Assembly: GCA_015055785.1 (NCBI GenBank)
Contig: SVHQ01000081.1
Location: forward strand, 1 to 7,449
Length of the DNA: 7,449 bases
Reading direction: 5' to 3'
From: Clostridiales bacterium
Lineage (GTDB): Bacteria > Bacillota_A > Clostridia > Christensenellales > Borkfalkiaceae
Below are positions 1-6,760 of the stretch, in pieces. Made by a program: the position numbers and the translations under genes. Under the pieces are notes generated by a model. It was given only the letters and a program-made list of their open reading frames with translations. It was not told where the DNA came from and did no database searches. The first letter of the stretch is position 1; every line of letters starts with the position of its first letter.

Positions 1-2007
1 CAATTTTTCGCTGAAATTTTCCCCGTCCTTACTATAAGATGCGTAGTCGAGCACGAGATAATTTTCCGTTACATCCGTGACGGCAAATTTATCCGTGATA
101 TTTTCCGTTTTCGACGTCTGCTGAACGTCTTGTGCTGTTTCGTCTTTAATAAGAATAAGGCTTTCATTCTTGGGAATTACGTATTCGTTGGAAATATTAT
201 GTAAATCGTACGTTTCCAAATCCAAAGCTTTGTAACGTTCCGCTACGTTTTTCATCGAAATTTGAGCACTTTCCGTAGAATAGTTTTTAATGAAGATAAA
301 ATCGCCAAGTTCGCCTTTTCTCGATGCCATAAACGCTCTGCCATCTACGGGTCTAAAATATATCTGTGCCGATTCCACAATCTCTTCAAACGTGATGTTC
401 GATTGCAAATCCACTTTTTCTTTCACGCCTTCCACGTATGCGATTTCGCCAAGCGACAACAATTTCCCCTCATAACCTTTCAAAATATCCAACGTTTCGC
501 GAGAAATGCTCTTCATCTTGGGAATAATTATCTTGTCGTATGCACAGTTCCCCACATAAAGCTTGCCGTCCGCCGTTTTTCCGTGACGGAATAAAATACG
601 CTCGTCAATGAAATGATACTGCACACCATTCTTACGCAAATCCGCCAACAAAGCATTGAAATCTGCCTGCAACTGCTTCACGCTGCCGTATTCATCATTA
701 CGTAAATAATCAAGATATGCGCTACGCATGGGATGCAACACCGCAACATCGTAATTTTCCTGCGTGTTTGCTACAATATAACCAAGACGAGTAAAATGGT
801 CGTTAAACATCTTAAATTCCTCATACCAATTATTCTGGGAAGAAAATACGGGAGGGTGGTCGTGCTTGCCTTGCCCTGCCATGGAATAGGGCAACAAGTG
901 ATGGCACATCAAATTCACGCCGTTGAAATATTGCGCTTCAGCGATACTCTTTAATTCCTGCGGAGTTACGTCATACCCCGAACAACCGTACGTTTCCGTC
1001 AAAATTTGTTTAAAACCAAGCTGCGAAGCAACACTACCAATCTGCTTGCTTGCAACTTCGCCTGTACAACCTCTGCCTAAATCATCAATCCCAGGAATAT
1101 GTTCATATTCATACGAAGGCATACAGCCTGCACAACCGAACATCTGACCATTGAAATCGTCTTCCTGTACGGAATGCCCCGTCAATTTACAATTATGCTC
1201 TTCACACCAATCGTATAATTTTTTATAGAAGTTTACAGTGTACAATTCATTCAAGATACGATAATAGCGAGTACGGAATTGATAACCTGTTTCGCCTTGC
1301 ACAAACAAATATATCAATCCATCTACAATATCGCCGTTAAACTGCTTTTTATATTCGTCTGCAGCTACGCGCGTATAAGGCGTTGCCCAACGATAGTATT
1401 GCGGTTCGTCCGTGAAGAAACCAACGAGTTCTTTCCCAAAACTATCCTTAAAACGTTTGTAATATTCTTCGTGCGTTTGACGAATAAATTCGTCCACTAC
1501 TTCGGGGTTGAGAATGTCAGTGTTTGCAGGGCTGGTACGAAGATATACACAGTGGTATTCTTTCAAGCCGTCTTCTGCCGTTTTGATACGCGCAAAACCC
1601 TTTTTCACCTTTTTATATACGCCAAAAGCCGTTTCATCAAAGCTATCCTTTACGGCATATTCCAAAAATTGCGCACGGTATGCTTCCACTTCCAGCATTT
1701 TACCGCCAACAAAGCCGCTGGGCCAACCGTTTTCATCGTAAACCCATGCGTTCATGCCGAGTTCTTTTGCTTTCTTTAAGCAAGCTTCGATACAAGAGAA
1801 CCACTTTTCGCCGAGGTATTCCGTCTTTAAACCCGTGCGCGCGTGCATGATAAAGCCGCCCATGCCCACAGCGTGCATTTCTTCAATCTGCTTGACAAGT
1901 TTTTCTTCGTCCAATTCGTTGTTCCAGCTCCAAAAAGGAATGGCTGCATAATCGGTTAAATTCGTGTTTAAAGCTTTGCGTAATTTTTCCGTAGATTTAT
2001 CGTTCAT
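1..2007 (-). CDS. GH106-like glycoside hydrolase, N-terminal 669 residues (3' end beyond the window)
   Basis: The frame is open without a stop from ATG 2007 to base 1, so 669 residues are visible and the C-terminus is missing. The start has an AGGGAG ribosome binding site (2019-2014) six bases upstream. Residues 24-29 (PFWSWN), 48-55 (GMGGFIMH), the YDENGWPSG stretch at 90-98, FFTDEP at 197-202, TGHSVQED at 276-283, TETYGCSGYDVT at 337-348 and MCHHLLPYS at 367-375 follow the TIM-barrel pattern I associate with GH106 (alpha-L-rhamnosidase type) and related proteins. E201 and E338 are plausible catalytic acids, by inference only. From about residue 418 (YDVAVLHP) a Rossmann or glutaminase-like second domain follows. 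The N-terminus is hydrophilic with no signal peptide, so the enzyme is probably cytosolic and cleaves imported oligosaccharides; the actual sugar is unknown. It lies 82 bp downstream of gltX on the same strand and may share its promoter. A glycosidase is near certain; the family number is less so. Confidence 0.8.
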   Translation of the reverse strand, partial: MNDKSTEKLRKALNTNLTDYAAIPFWSWNNELDEEKLVKQIEEMHAVGMGGFIMHARTGLKTEYLGEKWFSCIEACLKKAKELGMNAWVYDENGWPSGFVGGKMLEVEAYRAQFLEYAVKDSFDETAFGVYKKVKKGFARIKTAEDGLKEYHCVYLRTSPANTDILNPEVVDEFIRQTHEEYYKRFKDSFGKELVGFFTDEPQYYRWATPYTRVAADEYKKQFNGDIVDGLIYLFVQGETGYQFRTRYYRILNELYTVNFYKKLYDWCEEHNCKLTGHSVQEDDFNGQMFGCAGCMPSYEYEHIPGIDDLGRGCTGEVASKQIGSVASQLGFKQILTETYGCSGYDVTPQELKSIAEAQYFNGVNLMCHHLLPYSMAGQGKHDHPPVFSSQNNWYEEFKMFNDHFTRLGYIVANTQENYDVAVLHPMRSAYLDYLRNDEYGSVKQLQADFNALLADLRKNGVQYHFIDERILFRHGKTADGKLYVGNCAYDKIIIPKMKSISRETLDILKGYEGKLLSLGEIAYVEGVKEKVDLQSNITFEEIVESAQIYFRPVDGRAFMASRKGELGDFIFIKNYSTESAQISMKNVAERYKALDLETYDLHNISNEYVIPKNESLILIKDETAQDVQQTSKTENITDKFAVTDVTENYLVLDYASYSKDGENFSEKL

Positions 2008-2020
2008 AATCTTCTCCCTT

Positions 2021-2036
2021 CATGGTTCAAGCCATG
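2021..2036 (-). other. Small hairpin upstream of the glycosidase ribosome binding site
   Basis: CATGG and CCATG flank a six-base loop, giving a 5-bp stem that ends right next to the AGGGAG ribosome binding site of the glycosidase gene. There is no U-run after it on the transcribed strand, so it is not an intrinsic terminator for gltX. It could shield or present the ribosome binding site, or be chance. The rest of the 82-bp gap (2008-2089) shows no clear promoter. Confidence 0.25.
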
Positions 2037-2089
2037 CCTATGAATATTTTTATGCTTAATTTCTCTATTCCTTCCGCAATGCCCCACAA

Positions 2090-3730
2090 TTACAATGCGG
2101 CAATTGCTTTGTCCAATCTCGCAAGGGTTGTTTCCTCGCCTAAAATTTGCATAATTGTCCACAAATCAGGCGTATTTGCAAGGCCTGTCGTAGCAATTCT
2201 CAACATTTCCGCTACGTCGGATACGTTACCTGGGAATGCCGTGGGGTCGGCTTTATACGCTTTCATATCCGTTGCAAAACCGTTTGCCGATGCCACCGTC
2301 TTTACCTTTTCAAACCATACCGAACAATCGTCTGCGTAATCGTAAATCACCTTGAAGCCTTGCAAAATCGTCTTTACAACAGTCTTGTCGAATCTGTATT
2401 CGTATTCAGGTGCGAACGTTTCATCAAAGAAATAGGCAATCATTTCTACGGCTTGTTTCGCGCAAATAAAGTCCTTTCTGCGTTTCTTACCGCCAATACC
2501 CATGCAAAGGGTGAGCACTTTAAGCATATATTCTTTGTCTGCAAAATATGCTTTTTGCGCGTCCGTGCCAAATTCGTTCGTCCAATCCTTTAAGAAATCG
2601 TACATTTCCGTTTCCGAAAGGGTCGCCATATACGTTTTAGAAATATCGTTGAGTTTTAAAATATCAAACAACGCACCGCTCTTACCCATTTTACCAATGG
2701 AATATTTAAATTCATCTAAAGGTTTGTCAGGGAATTTCAAAAGCCATTCTTCGAAGTTGGAATTGAGCAACGTCATCATATACGTTCTTACCGCCGTAGG
2801 ATGATAGCCTTGTTCGCGATAAAATGTGAGCGAAGCTTCGGGATCCTTTCTCTTGGAAAGCTTTCTACGCGTTTCGCCGTCGATTTTTTGAATGGAACAG
2901 TTGTGGCCGTACTTGGGCAATTTGAAACCTAAAACCTTGAAAAGTTCAATATGAATAGGCAAGGATGACAGCCATTCTTCGCCACGAATTACAAGCGTTG
3001 TACGCATGAAATGATCGTCAATTGCGTGCGCAAAATGATAAGTGGGAATGCCGTCCGATTTTAAAATAACAACGTCTTGGTTGTTTTCCGTAACGGTGAT
3101 GTCCCCTTTCACTTGGTCGTGGAAGGTATGCTTTTGTTCCACGTCGCCTTGCGATTTTAAACGGATAACGTAGGGTTTGCCTGCCTTTAAGTTTTCATAA
3201 ATTTCTTCTTCCGTTAAGTTACGGCATTTTGCAAATTCGCCATAGTAACCAGGGAGAAGTTTGTTTTCCGTCTGGTGTTCACGTGTTTTTTCCAAATCTT
3301 CTTCCGTACAAAAACAAGGGTATGCAAGACCTTGCTTGATGAGCTCTTTTGCGTAGGCGTGGTAGATTTCCGCACGTTGGCGCTGATAATAAGGACCGTA
3401 TGCGCCGCAAAGGTCTGCCCCTTCATCAAAATTAACACCGAAATATTTCAAGGATTGGTGGATAACTTCCACTGCGCCTTCTACTTTACGCTTTTCGTCC
3501 GTGTCTTCGATGCGGAGATAGAAAACGCCGCCGCTTTGGTGCGCAATACGTTCGTTGGCAAGCGCAACGTATAAATTCCCCAAATGCATAAAGCCCGTGG
3601 GGCTGGGAGCAAGACGGGTTACCTGTGCACCCTGCGGTAAATCACGTTCGGGATACGCTTGTTCGTAATAATCAAGCGGTTTTACATTTTCATCGGGAAT
3701 GAGCGCTTCCGCCAATTTAATCAAATCCAT
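2090..3730 (-). CDS. gltX: Glutamyl-tRNA synthetase (class I, long Clostridia-type form)
   Basis: This 546-residue cytosolic enzyme charges tRNA-Glu (EC 6.1.1.17). The class I Rossmann fold signature is plain: APSPTGFMHLGN at 40-51 carries the HIGH-type motif (HLGN), RIEDTD is at 72-77, GPYYQRQR at 111-118, SDGIPTYHFAHAIDDH at 224-239, IRGEEWL at 247-253, and the KMSKS-type loop reads KLSKRKDP at 289-296. C138, C140 and C168 with Y161 or Y162 look like the zinc-binding insert of many bacterial GluRS. It is longer than the usual 470-490 residues, partly because about 35 residues precede the catalytic core, a form I know from Clostridia. The start has AAGAAGG (3747-3741) ten bases upstream and lies just below a consensus promoter. 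The short leader of roughly 25 nt leaves no room for a T-box. Whether it also mischarges tRNA-Gln cannot be told from this window. Confidence 0.96.
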   Translation of the reverse strand: MDLIKLAEALIPDENVKPLDYYEQAYPERDLPQGAQVTRLAPSPTGFMHLGNLYVALANERIAHQSGGVFYLRIEDTDEKRKVEGAVEVIHQSLKYFGVNFDEGADLCGAYGPYYQRQRAEIYHAYAKELIKQGLAYPCFCTEEDLEKTREHQTENKLLPGYYGEFAKCRNLTEEEIYENLKAGKPYVIRLKSQGDVEQKHTFHDQVKGDITVTENNQDVVILKSDGIPTYHFAHAIDDHFMRTTLVIRGEEWLSSLPIHIELFKVLGFKLPKYGHNCSIQKIDGETRRKLSKRKDPEASLTFYREQGYHPTAVRTYMMTLLNSNFEEWLLKFPDKPLDEFKYSIGKMGKSGALFDILKLNDISKTYMATLSETEMYDFLKDWTNEFGTDAQKAYFADKEYMLKVLTLCMGIGGKKRRKDFICAKQAVEMIAYFFDETFAPEYEYRFDKTVVKTILQGFKVIYDYADDCSVWFEKVKTVASANGFATDMKAYKADPTAFPGNVSDVAEMLRIATTGLANTPDLWTIMQILGEETTLARLDKAIAAL

Positions 3731-3761
3731 ATTGTATATACCTTCTTTTCTTTTTTTCTAA

Positions 3762-3790
3762 ATTATATAATTTTTCTTATTTCTTGTCAA
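3762..3790 (-). promoter_or_regulatory. Consensus sigma-A promoter for gltX
   Basis: On the minus strand, TTGACA at 3790-3785 and TATAAT at 3767-3762 are both perfect consensus hexamers and are separated by exactly 17 bases. Transcription would start near 3755, giving a leader of about 25 nt before the gltX ATG at 3730. The perfect match suggests strong constitutive expression of gltX, and probably of the glycosidase gene behind it, unless the dyads just upstream of the -35 modulate it. Confidence 0.88.
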
Positions 3791-3796
3791 TTGTTT

Positions 3797-3838
3797 GACG
3801 ACACATCGTCTTTTTCCTGTGACGATACATCGTCTTTT
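3797..3838. repeat. Tandem pair of short dyad repeats (24-bp period) upstream of the gltX promoter
   Basis: Two near-identical units lie head to tail: GACGACACATCGTCTTTTT at 3797-3815 and GACGATACATCGTCTTTT at 3821-3838, differing at one base within the 14-bp core. Each core is itself a palindrome (GACGA, a four-base loop, TCGTC). The pair begins 6 bp from the -35 element of gltX and ends 6 bp from the panE stop. On the plus strand each stem is followed by T4-T5 and would look like a weak terminator, but no plus-strand gene reads into it. On the minus strand there is no U-run after the stems. Candidates are a pair of repressor or activator sites, or copies of a dispersed intergenic repeat. 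Confidence 0.8.
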
Positions 3839-3844
3839 GTAAAA

Positions 3845-4909
3845 CTAAATAAAGAAATCCACGTTTTTATAATCCATTTCGTACAAACCGTTTTCTATGC
3901 CGTGTACAATTTCCACAATTTGCTCGCAAATGGGGGTTTTTACGCCAATTTTTTTACCTTCCGCGCACACGACACCGTTGATATAATCAATTTCACATTT
4001 CCTGCCCGATAGAATATCTCGCATCATTCCCGAACGGGTTATTCTATGCTTGCGCATAGCAAATGGCAATACCATGTACGCGATGAAATTGTTTATGGGC
4101 GTTTTTTTGCCGAGTAGTTTTGCCACGTCAATTCCATGCATTTTGGCAAGTTTTATCCCTTGCGTATTCGCCACGGAAACACATTCTTGTAATACGCCTA
4201 ATGCCAGTTTTCTTGTTTTATGTCTGCTTGCTATTTCGCCAAACGACAACCCTGTCATTGCTGATATCCCAGAAAACGCAGCGTTTATCGATAATTTCAA
4301 CCAGCGTTCACCCATCAAATTATCGGTGATTGTTACAAAGTTTTCATTGGTTGCTTTTTTTGCATAAGATAAAATTTCTTCTAAAACGGGAAGTTTCGAT
4401 CCCGCGTTTTTATATCCGCCTATTCGTACGCGCATGGCGGAAACTTTCGTCGCCAGCTTTACCCGAGATTCCCCGCCAATAAATCCTGCACCAAAAGACA
4501 TCACAGCACCATACGTGCGCTCCGTACCAATAATATTGGCTATACTTTCTTCAGGCAAACCGTTTTGCGTTGTACAAATAATGCCGTCTTCTTTTAAATA
4601 AGGCAGTAAAGAAATTACAATTTCAGCATTATAACGTTGTTTCGTCATCAAAAAAATTACGTCATATTGCCCTTTCATATCTTCAGGGAAACCAATTCTC
4701 ACCTTTGAGGTTACTCGTTTTTTACCCGTATCAACGCCTAAATCAATTTGCGCGCCCTCTTTTTTTAAACTTTCAACGTGTTGTACGTTACGATTGATTA
4801 AATCTACGTTTTTCAAACCGCCTTCCGTTAAAAAAGCTCCGAGGGTGATTCCCATCGCACCTGCACCATAAATGGCTATCCGCAAATTTTGCACGTCAAG
4901 GCTGCTCAT
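3845..4909 (-). CDS. panE: 2-dehydropantoate 2-reductase (ketopantoate reductase)
   Basis: This 354-residue protein would reduce ketopantoate to pantoate with NADPH (EC 1.1.1.169), a step to pantothenate and CoA. The N-terminal Rossmann domain shows GAGAMG at 15-20 after a beta strand (RIAIYG), and TQNGLPEE at 114-121 is the family's conserved substrate/cofactor loop. The helical C-terminal domain has RWLKLSINA at 202-210, whose K205 corresponds to the catalytic lysine and N209 to the conserved asparagine, then S293 (RSGMMRDI), E306 and N311-G312 (CEIDYING), all typical ligand residues. It is longer than E. coli PanE (about 303 residues), mainly in the C-terminal half. The ATG overlaps the stop of the kinase gene by 4 bp (ATGA) and has GAGGG (4921-4917) seven bases upstream, so translation is probably coupled. 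Some family members reduce other 2-oxo acids; panB and panC are not in the window, so the exact substrate is inferred. Confidence 0.88.
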   Translation of the reverse strand: MSSLDVQNLRIAIYGAGAMGITLGAFLTEGGLKNVDLINRNVQHVESLKKEGAQIDLGVDTGKKRVTSKVRIGFPEDMKGQYDVIFLMTKQRYNAEIVISLLPYLKEDGIICTTQNGLPEESIANIIGTERTYGAVMSFGAGFIGGESRVKLATKVSAMRVRIGGYKNAGSKLPVLEEILSYAKKATNENFVTITDNLMGERWLKLSINAAFSGISAMTGLSFGEIASRHKTRKLALGVLQECVSVANTQGIKLAKMHGIDVAKLLGKKTPINNFIAYMVLPFAMRKHRITRSGMMRDILSGRKCEIDYINGVVCAEGKKIGVKTPICEQIVEIVHGIENGLYEMDYKNVDFFI

Positions 4910-5406
4910 TGTAAAGCCCTCACGACTTCTTCCACACTCTTAGCAATCGTATCCCCTTTTAATTCCACAATGATATCGGCATATTTTTCATATAAGGGTG
5001 TGCGTTCCTCATACAAGTCTTTCAGCGTAAAGCCCTCTTTCAATGCCACACCGCGTTTTTTTAAATCGCCTAAACGCTGTTCTATGATTTCGTAGGGGAT
5101 TTTTAAATAGACAATTCTACCTATCGTTTTAAGTTTTTCCATCGCATAGCCACGATAAATAACGCTGCCCCCCGTAGCGATTACACAACGGTCGGCACAC
5201 AGCTCGGAATTAATCTTTGCCTCGATATCCAAAAAAGCTTCTCTGCCTATCTCTGCGATAATTTCATTCAAACGTTTGCCTTCACGCGCAACGATAACGC
5301 TGTCGCTGTCGATATAGCCATAACCAATTTTTTCTGATAATTCCGTGCCTATCGTCGTCTTTCCGCTGCCCGGCATACCGATTAAAATAACGTTATTCTT
5401 TTTCAT
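4906..5406 (-). CDS. aroK: Shikimate kinase-like P-loop kinase (AroK family, atypical substrate site)
   Basis: The 166-residue protein has the size and fold pattern of shikimate kinase (ATP + shikimate to shikimate 3-phosphate, EC 2.7.1.71). Walker A is GMPGSGKT at 10-17, YIDSD at 31-35 gives the DxD pair (D33, D35), and the lid plus base-binding region runs from RGVALKEG (118-125) to the conserved ERTPLYEKYAD (134-144), where R135 is kept. Two canonical substrate contacts differ: the FRxxE arginine is leucine (FLDIE, 58-62) and the GGG loop is GGS (79-81). I recall this variant from other Clostridia annotated as shikimate kinase. The frame extends upstream to 5547, but that part overlaps the NUDIX gene by about 140 bp and lacks family features. 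I place the start at 5406, with GGAG seven bases upstream, rather than at ATG 5412, where the spacing would be one base. Confidence 0.8.
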   Translation of the reverse strand: MKKNNVILIGMPGSGKTTIGTELSEKIGYGYIDSDSVIVAREGKRLNEIIAEIGREAFLDIEAKINSELCADRCVIATGGSVIYRGYAMEKLKTIGRIVYLKIPYEIIEQRLGDLKKRGVALKEGFTLKDLYEERTPLYEKYADIIVELKGDTIAKSVEEVVRALQ

Positions 5407-5408
5407 AA

Positions 5409-5810
5409 TCATTCTCCAAAAACACGTTTTAAGCTGCCAAGGATATCTGCATCCGCTGGCGCCCATTCTTCTTCCTTTAAGTCTTTCGGCGCTATCCATG
5501 CGTAGCTTTCGTGTTCCTTTAAAATAAAATCTGAGCATTGTTCGCATTCATATACGAAAAGCGTGATGATGAAATCGGGGTATTCAAAGGTGTGGCTCGC
5601 ATATAAACCACCCACGGTTACATCTAAATCCAATTCCTCTTTTAATTCTCTCTTCACCGCGTCTTCACCCCGTTCCCCTTCCTCAATCTTGCCACCGGGA
5701 AATTCGTATTTATGTGCAACGTAGGGATAGGGAGAATCGCCACGTTTCGTTGCAAAAATTCTGCCGTTGTTAAATAACAATGCCGCCGCTACTTTTACGT
5801 GTTTTTTCAT
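5409..5810 (-). CDS. NUDIX hydrolase, MutT/NudG type (nucleoside triphosphate pyrophosphohydrolase)
   Basis: The 133-residue protein would hydrolyse (d)NTPs to (d)NMP and pyrophosphate, cleaning the nucleotide pool of damaged forms such as 8-oxo-dGTP or modified cytosine nucleotides. The NUDIX box starts at G40 and fits Gx5Ex7REUxEExxU: E46, R54-E55, E58-E59, L62, with D61 in place of the usual glycine. EFPGGK at 36-41 precedes it as in MutT. The C-terminal EHESYAW (99-105) and APAD (117-120) look more like NudG (CTP pyrophosphohydrolase) than MutT, so the substrate is open. The start at 5810 is forced by an in-frame stop at 5834-5832. The nearest ribosome binding site, GGCAGG (5827-5822), sits 11 bases away, which is long, so expression may be modest. 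The next gene begins 2 bp after the stop, which supports an operon with the kinase and panE genes. Confidence 0.92.
   Translation of the reverse strand: MKKHVKVAAALLFNNGRIFATKRGDSPYPYVAHKYEFPGGKIEEGERGEDAVKRELKEELDLDVTVGGLYASHTFEYPDFIITLFVYECEQCSDFILKEHESYAWIAPKDLKEEEWAPADADILGSLKRVFGE
5414..5417 (-). promoter_or_regulatory. Ribosome binding site that decides the kinase start
   Basis: GGAG lies inside the last codons of the NUDIX gene. It is seven bases from ATG 5406 but only one base from ATG 5412, whose ATGA would overlap the NUDIX stop. The spacing favours 5406. The choice changes the product by only two residues (MI). Confidence 0.65.
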
Positions 5811-5848
5811 TTCAACGCATACCTGCCTATGTCATTTTCCTTAGTCCG

Positions 5849-6021
5849 TATCACAAAGAATGATTGATTTTAGCTGAAATTCATTTTCAGCGATTTCACG
5901 AGAAAAATACAAGAAAGACAAGCGTTTTGTGAGCGCGCATACTTAGAAAGTATGAAAACGAACAAAACACGACGTATTTCGTAGAATTTTTCCGTCAAAA
6001 ATCAATCAGGCTGATGTGATA
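5849..6021. repeat. Nested inverted-repeat element, possible MITE-like repeat or structured RNA
   Basis: This intergenic stretch folds on itself at several levels, all properly nested. Outer arms TATCACA (5849-5855) and TGTGATA (6015-6021) enclose perfect 11-bp arms TGATTGATTTT (5861-5871) and AAAATCAATCA (5998-6008). Inside these are a side hairpin GCTGAAA/TTTCAGC (5873-5879, 5885-5891), a stem GAAAAAT/ATTTTTC (5902-5908, 5986-5992) that gains ACG/CGT if A5901 bulges, a stem GTTTTGT/ACAAAAC (5924-5930, 5962-5968) and a terminal hairpin CATACTT/AAGTATG (5938-5944, 5948-5954). No stem is followed by a U-run on the minus strand, so it is not a simple terminator. It may be a non-autonomous transposon remnant with 11-bp terminal repeats, or a structured leader for the NUDIX-kinase-panE operon. 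No flanking target duplication is obvious. It fills most of the 218-bp gap (5811-6028), where I found no convincing promoter. Confidence 0.7.
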
Positions 6022-6028
6022 TTGCCTT

Positions 6029-6760
6029 TTAATCGTGTCTATCTTCCGAATGATAAATTTCACAAAAACGTGCCGAAAAGGAAGGTGCTTCTCCGCCTGC
6101 ATATAAATGTCCTGTATCACCAAAACCGCAACAACGAAACACAGCAGTTCCCTCTCTTCTTTCTTCTGAATATAACGTGGTTACTGACGTTGGCAACGCT
6201 GCGAAATGATGCCAAAGGGGTATGGGGGAAATGTTACACAATCGGGATAAAAGCACCATTTCCAAGCCAAAATGACAGAAAAGCGCGATGGTTTGTGGGT
6301 GCCCTTCCGCTGTATGATACAACTCGCCCTCACGTTTATAACCGTGCGATTCAAGAAGCTCATCCAAACCGTCCGTCACCTTTTTATAAGCAGCTTCCAT
6401 ACCGCCTTTTTCATAAAAATCTTGTTTGTACCACTCTTTATAATCGTACATTTTAGGATTGTCCGTCCATTCGGTGGGAAGCATATCCCATGGAATATAA
6501 CGTTCTCGTCCCGAGGGTAACGTCAACGCACAACCAAATTCACGAAGCCAATCCTTTATCGACACTTCGTTTTCCTTGCCATGCGCCCTTGCAACGTACA
6601 TACAAGTATCTTTCGCTCTGCCAAGCGGCGAGGAATAAAAATAATCGATTTTTTCCTTTTTTAAACGCTCTGCTAAAAGTGCAGCTTCGCGGTGACCTTT
6701 TTCTGTCAACGTATCGTGTTCATAATCGGGGTCACCGTGACGAATGATGAGTATTCTCAT
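6029..6760 (-). CDS. Histidine phosphatase superfamily protein (phosphoglycerate mutase-like)
   Basis: The 243-residue cytosolic protein is of the branch-1 histidine phosphatase superfamily, which uses a phosphohistidine intermediate. RHG at 7-9 supplies the nucleophile H8 with R7. R48 in SSPLGRAKDT (43-52), E74 in WLREF (71-75) and H163 in FCHFG (161-165) match the rest of the catalytic set, so it should be active. It exceeds the usual 190-210 residues because of a W/Y-rich stretch (about 85-125: GRERYIPWDM, then TEWTDNP) between E74 and H163, plus a C-terminal tail after 205. No residue pattern points to a specific substrate; a small phosphomonoester is the safe statement, and neither glycolytic mutase nor CobC can be claimed. 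The start overlaps the hemW stop by 4 bp (ATGA), with GGAGGAGG (6775-6768) seven bases upstream, an unusually strong site that suggests high translation and coupling to hemW. Confidence 0.9.
   Translation of the reverse strand: MRILIIRHGDPDYEHDTLTEKGHREAALLAERLKKEKIDYFYSSPLGRAKDTCMYVARAHGKENEVSIKDWLREFGCALTLPSGRERYIPWDMLPTEWTDNPKMYDYKEWYKQDFYEKGGMEAAYKKVTDGLDELLESHGYKREGELYHTAEGHPQTIALFCHFGLEMVLLSRLCNISPIPLWHHFAALPTSVTTLYSEERREGTAVFRCCGFGDTGHLYAGGEAPSFSARFCEIYHSEDRHD

Noticed and set aside
1279..1779. Long plus-strand open frame of 166 codons (others of this sort at 2147-2593, 3659-4012 and 6016-6456)
   Set aside because: These lie antisense to convincing minus-strand genes with family motifs and have Phe/Cys/His-rich compositions typical of reverse reading. 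None carries a recognisable domain.
3731..3755. T-box or other tRNA-sensing leader for gltX
   Set aside because: The promoter leaves only about 25 nt before the start codon, far too short for a T-box.
3777..3830. A 17-codon minus-strand reading frame (starts MYRHRKK) spanning both dyads, a possible leader peptide
   Set aside because: There is no ribosome binding site before its ATG, it runs through the -35 element of the gltX promoter, and its internal similarity simply reflects the 24-bp repeat period being a multiple of three.
3797..3838. Intrinsic terminator for panE
   Set aside because: The stems are only 5 bp and the T-runs follow them on the plus strand, opposite to the direction in which panE is transcribed.
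5407..5547. N-terminal extension of the kinase frame up to 5547
   Set aside because: It overlaps the NUDIX coding region, its sequence has no kinase-family features, and a proper ribosome binding site sits before ATG 5406.
5867..5895. Promoter for the NUDIX operon with TAAAAT (5872-5867) as -10
   Set aside because: No acceptable -35 hexamer lies 16-18 bases upstream, and the sequence is already explained as part of the inverted-repeat arm.
5870..5998. A 42-codon minus-strand frame starting at TTG through the nested palindrome, ending in a stop at 5872-5870
   Set aside because: It needs a TTG start with no ribosome binding site and shows no recognisable domain. The open frame is as likely a by-product of the palindromic sequence as a gene.
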